Below the pieces are notes generated by a model. That model was not told the origin of the DNA and made no database searches. It saw nothing but the letters and a program-made list of their open reading frames with translations. A DNA stretch of 64,000 nt, taken from positions 1 through 64,000 of the forward strand of contig NZ_BMUZ01000024.1 of the NCBI RefSeq assembly GCF_014650455.1, in the 5' to 3' direction. Source of the DNA: Streptomyces xanthochromogenes (lineage in GTDB: Bacteria; Actinomycetota; Actinomycetes; Streptomycetales; Streptomycetaceae). Numbering within the stretch: the first letter of the stretch is position 1; each line of letters opens with the position of its first letter. Below are positions 58,311 through 64,000 of this stretch, in pieces. Both the position numbers and the translations under genes were made by a program.

Positions 58311-61300
58311 ATGTCTCACCAGTACCCCGCCACCCCCGTCGACCTCGACGCCTACAACAACACCGCCGTACGGCTGCCGGAAGGCGCGCTGCACGAGCTG
58401 TTCGCCGCGCAGGCCGCCCGCACCCCGGACGTGACGGCGCTGGTGTGCGAAGGCCACGAACTGACCTACCGGGCACTGGACCGGGCCGCCGACGCCCTCG
58501 CCCACCGGCTGAGGACCCGCGGCGTGCGCCCGGGGGACGCCGTCGGCCTCTTCCAGGACCGCTCCCTCGGCTACGTCGTCGCCATGCTCGCCGTCCTCAA
58601 GGCGGGCGGCGCCTACGTCCCCCTCGATCCCCGTCAGCCCGAGGAACGGCGCGCGTTCATCCTGGCCGACACCGGCGCGGTCCTCCTCCTGACCGACCGC
58701 GACGAGCAGGCCACGGCCTTCGCCGGCACCGTGCCCGTCCTCCGCCTCACCGACGACGTCACCGAACCCGCCGAACATGCCCCACCCCTCGAACTCGCGG
58801 TGCATGCGGACCAGTTGGCGTATGTGATGTATACGTCGGGGTCGAGTGGGACGCCGAAGGGTGTGGCGAATACGCATCGCAATGTGGTGGAGCTGGCGTT
58901 GGACCCGTGGTGGGGTGCGGGGGAGCGGCACCGGCGGGTGCTGGCGTATTCGCCGTTGGCCTTCGACTCCTCGACGTACGAGCTGTGGGTGCCGCTGCTC
59001 AGCGGTGGCACCGCGATCGTGCTGCCCGCCCCGAAGCTGGACATCGCCGAGCTGGCCGCGGCGCTCACCGAACACCGGGCCACTGCCGTGTATTTCACGA
59101 CGGCGTTGTTCGATGCGATGGCGTCGGAGGCGGTGGGGGCGTTGGCGGGTGTGGAGGAGATTTGGACGGGTGGTGATGTGCTGTCGGCGCCGGCACTTCA
59201 GCGGGTGTTGGAGGAGTGCCCGGGGACGATGGTGGTGCATGCGTATGGGCCGACGGAGTCGACGGTGTTCTGCAGTTATCAGGTGTTCGGGCCTGGTGAG
59301 CGGGTGGTGGATCGGCTGCATTTGGGTGTGCCGATGGCCAATACGCGGATGTATGTGCTGGATGAGGGGCTGCGTCCGGTGGTGCCGGGTGTGGTGGGTG
59401 AGTTGTATGTGGCGGGGAGTCATCTGGCGTGGGGGTACATCGGTCGTCCGGGGTTGTCGTCGGAGCGGTTCGTGGCCGATCCGTTCGGTGCGTCGGGTGA
59501 GCGGATGTACCGGACGGGTGATCTGGCGCGGTGGAACGAGTTCGGTGAGGTCGTTTTCGAGGGTCGTGCCGATCAGCAGGTGAAGCTGCGGGGTTTCCGG
59601 ATCGAACTGGGGGAGATCGAGGCGGCGTTGGTGTCGCACGAGTCGGTCTCGCAGGCGGCGGTGGTCGTGCGTGAGGACCGTCCCGGCGACAAGCGCCTCG
59701 TCGCCTACGTCGTATCGGAGGCCGACGCCGACACCCTGCACGGGCACTGCGCCGAGCGCCTCGCCGAGTACCTGGTGCCCTCCGCCTTCGTCGCACTCGC
59801 CGAACTGCCGCTGACCGCCAACGGCAAGCTCGACCGCGCAGCCCTGCCCGCACCGCAGGCCGGCGGCGCCACGGGCCGGGCCCCGCGCACACCCGCCGAA
59901 GAGGTGCTGTGCGGACTGTTCGCCGACATACTCGGCGTGCCCGCGGTCTCCGTCGACGACGACTTCTTCCGCCTCGGCGGGCACTCCCTGCTCGCCACCC
60001 GCCTGGTCGGCCGCGTGCGCAGCGCCCTCGCGACGGAACTGACCCTGCGGGACTTCTTCCAGTACCCGACCGTCGCCCGGCTCGCCGAGCACATCGCCGG
60101 CGGCGCCGGGACGGCCCCGCGCCCCCAGCTCACCGTCGTCCCGCGCTCGGACGAGCACCTGCCGCTGTCGGCGGCCCAGCGGCGGCTGTGGTTCCTGGAC
60201 CAGATGGAGGGCCCCTCCAGCACCTACAACATCCCGCTCACCGTCACCCTCACCGGCGCCGTCGACCCCGAGCTGCTGCGGCAGGCCATCGGTGACGTGC
60301 TCGCCCGGCACGAGGTGCTGCGCACCAGCTACCCGGTGCACGACGGCGAGCCCCGGCAGCACATCGCCCACCCCGACGAGGTGACCGTCCCGCTGGCCGT
60401 CGCCGACGTCACCGAGGACGAGCTGGCCGACCGGATCGCCGGGGAAGCCGCGCACCTCTTCGACCTCGCGGCCGAACTGCCGCTGCACGCGGCCCTGTTG
60501 AGGACCGGCGCCGACCGGAGCGTGCTGGTCCTGGTCGTCCACCACATCGCCTCCGACGGCTGGTCCAACACCCCGCTGATGCGGGACCTCGGCACCGCCT
60601 ACACGGCCCGCGCCGAGGGCACGGCCCCGAACTGGGAGCCGCTGCCGGTCCAGTACGCCGACTACGCGCTGTGGCAGCGGGACCTGCTCGCCGAGCACGA
60701 GGGGACGCAGCTCGACCACTGGCGCACGGCACTCGCCGGGCTGCCCGCCGAGTCGACCCTGCCCGCCGACCGGCCCCGCCCCGCCGTCGCCTCCTACCGG
60801 GGCAGCACCCACACCGTGCACTGCCCGGGCGAGACCCACCGGGCGCTCACCGCGCTCGCCAGGGAGTCCGGCGCCACGCTCTTCATGGTGGCGCAGGCCG
60901 CCACGGTCGCGCTGCTCTCCCGCTCCGGGGCCGGGACCGACATCCCGGTCGGCTCCCTGGTCGCGGGCCGCACCGACGGGGCCCTTGAGGACCTGGTCGG
61001 CTTCTTCGTCAACACGCTGGTCCTGCGCACCGACGCGAGCGGCGACCCCACCTTCCGCGATCTCCTCGACCGGGTGCGGGAGACCGACCTGGGCGCCTGG
61101 GCACACCAGGACCTGCCCTTCGACCGGCTGGTGGAGGCCCTCAACCCGGAGCGGTCCGCCGCCCGGCACCCGCTCTTCCAGGTCATGCTCACCCTGGCCG
61201 AGGCCGCCGAGGCCGCCCCCGCGCTGCCCGGGGTGCGCGCCAGGACCGGCCAACCCGGCATGGGCACCGCCAAGTTCGACCTCACCGTCAACTTCTACGA

Positions 61301-64000
61301 GCACCGCGACCGGACGGGCGGCCCGAACGGGCTCGACATCGTCCTGGAGTACGCCACCGACCTGTACGACCCCGCGACGATCGAGACCGCCGCCGACCGG
61401 CTGACCCGGGTCCTGGACGCCGTGATCGCCGACCCCGACGTCCGGGTGGCCGACATCGAGCTGCTCACCCGCGACCAGCGCCGCGCCCTGCTCACCGACT
61501 ACAACGACACCGCCGCCACCCTGCCCACGGGCACCCTGCACGAACTGTTCGCCGCGCAGGCCGCCCGCACCCCCGACGCGCCCGCGCTGGTGTGCGGGGA
61601 GAGCGAGCTGTCGTATCGCGCGCTGGACCGCGCGTCCGATGCCTTCGCCCGCCGCCTGGCCGGCCTCGGCGTCGTCCCCGGCACCGCCGTGGGTCTCTTC
61701 CTCGACCGGTCACCGGAGTACGTGGTCGCCGCCCTCGGCGTCCTCAAGGCGGGCGGCGTGTACGTACCGCTGGACGCCCGTCAGCCCCGCGAGCGCCTGG
61801 CGTTCATCCTCGCCGACACCGGCGCCACCCTCCTCGTCACCGACCGGGACGCCCCGGCCGACGGCCTGACCCCGCTGTCCCCGCCGGACGTCCCGGCCCT
61901 GCTGGCCGAGGCCGATGCCGACTCCCTCCAAGTCCCGGTGCATGCGGACCAGTTGGCGTATGTGATGTATACGTCGGGGTCGAGTGGGACGCCGAAGGGT
62001 GTGGCGAATACGCATCGCAATGTGGTGGAGCTGGCGTTGGACCCGTGGTGGGGTGCGGGGGAGCGGCACCGGCGGGTGCTGGCGTATTCGCCGTTGGCCT
62101 TCGACTCCTCGACGTACGAGCTGTGGGTGCCGCTGCTCAGCGGTGGCACCGCGGTGATCCTTCCGGTTTCCAAGGTCGATGTGGCCGAACTCGGCGACGC
62201 CCTCGTGCGCCATGGCATCACCGCGGTGTATTTCACGACGGCGTTGTTCGATGCGATGGCGTCTGAGGCGGTGGGGGCGTTGGCGGGTGTGGAGGAGATT
62301 TGGACGGGTGGTGATGTGCTGTCGGCGCCTGCGTTGCAGCGGGTGTTGGAGGAGTGCCCGGGGACGACGGTGGTGCATGCGTATGGGCCGACGGAGTCGA
62401 CGGTGTTCTGCAGTTATCAGGTGTTCGGGCCTGGTGAGCGGGTGGTGGATCGGCTGCATTTGGGTGTGCCGATGGCCAATACGCGGATGTATGTGCTGGA
62501 TGAGGGGCTGCGTCCGGTGGTGCCGGGTGTGGTGGGTGAGTTGTATGTGGCGGGGAGTCATCTGGCGTGGGGGTATGTGGGTCGTCCGGGGTTGTCGTCG
62601 GAGCGGTTCGTGGCCGATCCGTTCGGTGCGTCGGGTGAGCGGATGTACCGGACGGGTGATCTGGCGCGGTGGAACGAGTTCGGTGAGGTCGTTTTCGAGG
62701 GTCGTGCCGATCAGCAGGTGAAGCTGCGGGGTTTCCGGATCGAACTCGGCGAGATCGAGGCGGCGTTGGTGTCGCACGAGTCGGTCTCGCAGGCGGCGGT
62801 GGTCGTGCGTGAGGACCGTCCCGGCGACAAGCGCCTCGTCGCCTACGTCGTGGCCGACGGCGACACCCGCGTCGACACCGAAGCGCTGCGCCGGTACGCC
62901 GGTACGGCACTGCCCGAGTACATGGTCCCGGCCGCCTTCGTGGAGCTCGACCTGCTGCCGCTGACCGCCAACGGCAAGCTCGACCGCCGTGCGCTGCCCG
63001 AGCCCAGGCTCGGCACCGGGCCCGGTGGCCGACAGGGCCGTACGCCCGTCGAAGAGGTGCTGTGCGGGCTGTTCGCGGACGCGCTGGGGCTGCCCGCCGT
63101 CTCCATCGACGACGACTTCTTCCGCCTCGGTGGGCACTCCCTGCTCGCCACCCGCCTCGTCAGCCGCGTCCGGCGCACGCTGGGCGCCCGGCTGTCGGTG
63201 CGCGATCTGTTCCGGTGGCCCACCGTGGCCCGGATCGCGGCGTTCATCGCCGACGGCACGGATGAGGACCGGCGGCCCGCGCTGGTGGCGGGGGAGCGGC
63301 CCGAGCGGATACCGCTGTCGGCGGCCCAGCGGCGGCTGTGGTTCCTGGACCAGATGGAGGGCCCCTCCGCCACCTACAACATCCCGCTCGCCGTCCGGCT
63401 CGTCGGCACCCTCGACACCGACGCGCTGCACCTCGCCCTGGGCGACGTCGTGGCCCGGCACGAGGCGCTGCGGACCGTCTTCCCGGCCGAGCAGGGCACC
63501 CCGTACCAGCAGGTCCTGCCCGCCGACGAGGCCCGGCCCGCGGCGGCGCTGATACCGGCGACCCGCGAGGCGCTGCCGGAGCTGCTGCGCGACCTGTCCG
63601 CCACCACTTTCGACCTGGCCCGCGAACTGCCGCTGCGCGCCGACCTGTTGCGGGTCGAGGACGACGAGCACGTACTGCTCCTCGTCATCCACCACATCGC
63701 CTCCGACGGCTGGTCCACCACCCCCCTCGTGCGGGACCTGGCCGCCGCCTACACGGCCCGCGCCGAGGGCACGGCCCCGAACTGGGAGCCGCTGCCGGTC
63801 CAGTACGCCGACTACGCGCTGTGGCAGCAGGCGCTGCTCGCGGCGGACGAGGAGCGCCAGCTCGACCACTGGCGCCGGGTGCTCGACGGGCTGCCGGAGG
63901 AAGTGACGCTGCCCGCCGACCGGGCCCGGCCCGCCACCGCCTCGTACCGGGGCGCCTCGCTGACCGTGCGCTGCCCCGCAGGTCTGCACGCCTCGCTCAC
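58311..64000 (+). CDS. Nonribosomal peptide synthetase A-T-C-A-T-C... (3' end outside window)
   Basis: The frame is open from ATG 58311 to the window end, at least 1896 residues. Module 1 has an adenylation domain (YTSGSSGTPKG at core A3, FDSSTYELW, AYGPTESTVFC, NGKLDR) and a carrier domain (FFRLGGHSLL). It has no leading condensation domain, so this protein probably starts the peptide. C1 shows SAAQRRLWFLDQ and HHIASDGWS, followed by A2, a second LGGHSLL carrier and C2 (HHIASDGWS) running off the edge. Mapping A1 and A2 onto the GrsA pocket gives D-S-Y-Y-W-G-A-V-F for both. No epimerase was seen. Confidence 0.93.
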   Translation, partial: MSHQYPATPVDLDAYNNTAVRLPEGALHELFAAQAARTPDVTALVCEGHELTYRALDRAADALAHRLRTRGVRPGDAVGLFQDRSLGYVVAMLAVLKAGGAYVPLDPRQPEERRAFILADTGAVLLLTDRDEQATAFAGTVPVLRLTDDVTEPAEHAPPLELAVHADQLAYVMYTSGSSGTPKGVANTHRNVVELALDPWWGAGERHRRVLAYSPLAFDSSTYELWVPLLSGGTAIVLPAPKLDIAELAAALTEHRATAVYFTTALFDAMASEAVGALAGVEEIWTGGDVLSAPALQRVLEECPGTMVVHAYGPTESTVFCSYQVFGPGERVVDRLHLGVPMANTRMYVLDEGLRPVVPGVVGELYVAGSHLAWGYIGRPGLSSERFVADPFGASGERMYRTGDLARWNEFGEVVFEGRADQQVKLRGFRIELGEIEAALVSHESVSQAAVVVREDRPGDKRLVAYVVSEADADTLHGHCAERLAEYLVPSAFVALAELPLTANGKLDRAALPAPQAGGATGRAPRTPAEEVLCGLFADILGVPAVSVDDDFFRLGGHSLLATRLVGRVRSALATELTLRDFFQYPTVARLAEHIAGGAGTAPRPQLTVVPRSDEHLPLSAAQRRLWFLDQMEGPSSTYNIPLTVTLTGAVDPELLRQAIGDVLARHEVLRTSYPVHDGEPRQHIAHPDEVTVPLAVADVTEDELADRIAGEAAHLFDLAAELPLHAALLRTGADRSVLVLVVHHIASDGWSNTPLMRDLGTAYTARAEGTAPNWEPLPVQYADYALWQRDLLAEHEGTQLDHWRTALAGLPAESTLPADRPRPAVASYRGSTHTVHCPGETHRALTALARESGATLFMVAQAATVALLSRSGAGTDIPVGSLVAGRTDGALEDLVGFFVNTLVLRTDASGDPTFRDLLDRVRETDLGAWAHQDLPFDRLVEALNPERSAARHPLFQVMLTLAEAAEAAPALPGVRARTGQPGMGTAKFDLTVNFYEHRDRTGGPNGLDIVLEYATDLYDPATIETAADRLTRVLDAVIADPDVRVADIELLTRDQRRALLTDYNDTAATLPTGTLHELFAAQAARTPDAPALVCGESELSYRALDRASDAFARRLAGLGVVPGTAVGLFLDRSPEYVVAALGVLKAGGVYVPLDARQPRERLAFILADTGATLLVTDRDAPADGLTPLSPPDVPALLAEADADSLQVPVHADQLAYVMYTSGSSGTPKGVANTHRNVVELALDPWWGAGERHRRVLAYSPLAFDSSTYELWVPLLSGGTAVILPVSKVDVAELGDALVRHGITAVYFTTALFDAMASEAVGALAGVEEIWTGGDVLSAPALQRVLEECPGTTVVHAYGPTESTVFCSYQVFGPGERVVDRLHLGVPMANTRMYVLDEGLRPVVPGVVGELYVAGSHLAWGYVGRPGLSSERFVADPFGASGERMYRTGDLARWNEFGEVVFEGRADQQVKLRGFRIELGEIEAALVSHESVSQAAVVVREDRPGDKRLVAYVVADGDTRVDTEALRRYAGTALPEYMVPAAFVELDLLPLTANGKLDRRALPEPRLGTGPGGRQGRTPVEEVLCGLFADALGLPAVSIDDDFFRLGGHSLLATRLVSRVRRTLGARLSVRDLFRWPTVARIAAFIADGTDEDRRPALVAGERPERIPLSAAQRRLWFLDQMEGPSATYNIPLAVRLVGTLDTDALHLALGDVVARHEALRTVFPAEQGTPYQQVLPADEARPAAALIPATREALPELLRDLSATTFDLARELPLRADLLRVEDDEHVLLLVIHHIASDGWSTTPLVRDLAAAYTARAEGTAPNWEPLPVQYADYALWQQALLAADEERQLDHWRRVLDGLPEEVTLPADRARPATASYRGASLTVRCPAGLHASL
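58798..59713 (+). repeat. A-domain core duplicated in module 1
   Basis: 58798-59015 is identical to 61936-62153 (218 bp). 59088-59713 matches 62226-62851 with about 11 differences by eye in 626 bp. Between them, 59016-59087 is divergent. The block uses many TTG, TAT, CAT and GGT codons, unlike the C/G-ending codons on either side. Confidence 0.92.
61936..62851 (+). repeat. A-domain core duplicated in module 2
   Basis: Second copy of the block at 58798-59713, exactly 3138 bp downstream and in register. It has the same codon bias and predicts the same substrate pocket. Confidence 0.92.

Noticed and set aside
57804..61541. Very long open frame on the minus strand opposite the NRPS
   Set aside because: It mirrors third-position GC of the NRPS gene, is low-complexity, and has no recognisable domain or ribosome site.

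Overview
The window looks like Streptomyces chromosome. GC is very high, with strong G/C at third codon positions. GTG and TTG starts are common, and many stops and starts overlap as ATGA or GTGA. Several gene neighbourhoods are typical of the genus: a divergent LysR/snapalysin pair, an auxiliary TrpRS behind a Trp-codon leader, an XRE/DUF397 pair, an AfsR-like SARP regulator and genes of a cytoplasmic contractile injection system (CIS). No tRNA, rRNA, CRISPR array or intact insertion sequence was recognised.

Left part (1-10.4 kb). The window opens in the edge of a CIS locus: a single-span membrane protein resembling the CIS anchor CisA, a nine-copy 56-57 bp repeat array, then on the minus strand an AAA+ ATPase, a DUF4255/Pvc16-like protein and a LuxR-type regulator. 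metG, an OmpR-type two-component system and a vWA protein follow.

Middle-left (10.4-28.8 kb). This part holds an amino-acid permease with a small partner gene, snpR/snpA, a FUSC-type membrane protein beside a long palindrome made of two inverted DnaA boxes, and an exported EEP-type phosphatase/nuclease. A zone of broken genes follows, with hydrolase fragments on both strands and the tail of an aminotransferase. Next come the attenuator-controlled auxiliary trpS, a lytic-transglycosylase-like protein, an XRE/DUF2690 protein, an SH3 protein, a DHA2-family drug exporter, and a TetR/hydrolase pair separated by two clear operators.

Middle (28.8-34.2 kb). Two near-identical copies of a small membrane-protein gene, with 123 bp of identical upstream DNA, flank a minus-strand island of orphan immunity-like genes (tandem CdiI-like, DUF4279-like). 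An XRE/DUF397 pair follows.

Middle-right (34.3-47 kb). This contains a KimA-like permease, a DUF1023-type secreted hydrolase overlapping an acyltransferase, a NarL-type two-component system, zinc-ribbon miniproteins, an mgtA Mg2+ ATPase with a Pro/Asp-containing leader peptide, a His-rich surface-type protein, a TRIC-type channel and small unknown proteins.

Right part (47-64 kb). This is the start of a nonribosomal-peptide biosynthetic cluster. It has divergent SARP-NB-ARC and XRE-NB-ARC regulators, an unusual ornithine-carbamoyltransferase homologue and an MbtH protein. It also has a translationally coupled four-gene cassette: a B12-binding mutase subunit, a glutamate mutase E-like subunit, a stand-alone AsnRS-like enzyme and a GltB-like FMN enzyme. 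An NRPS reading A-T-C-A-T-C runs off the right edge, and its two adenylation domains share almost identical, codon-atypical cores. The coupled cassette plus carbamoyltransferase feeding this NRPS is the best candidate here for an undescribed pathway.
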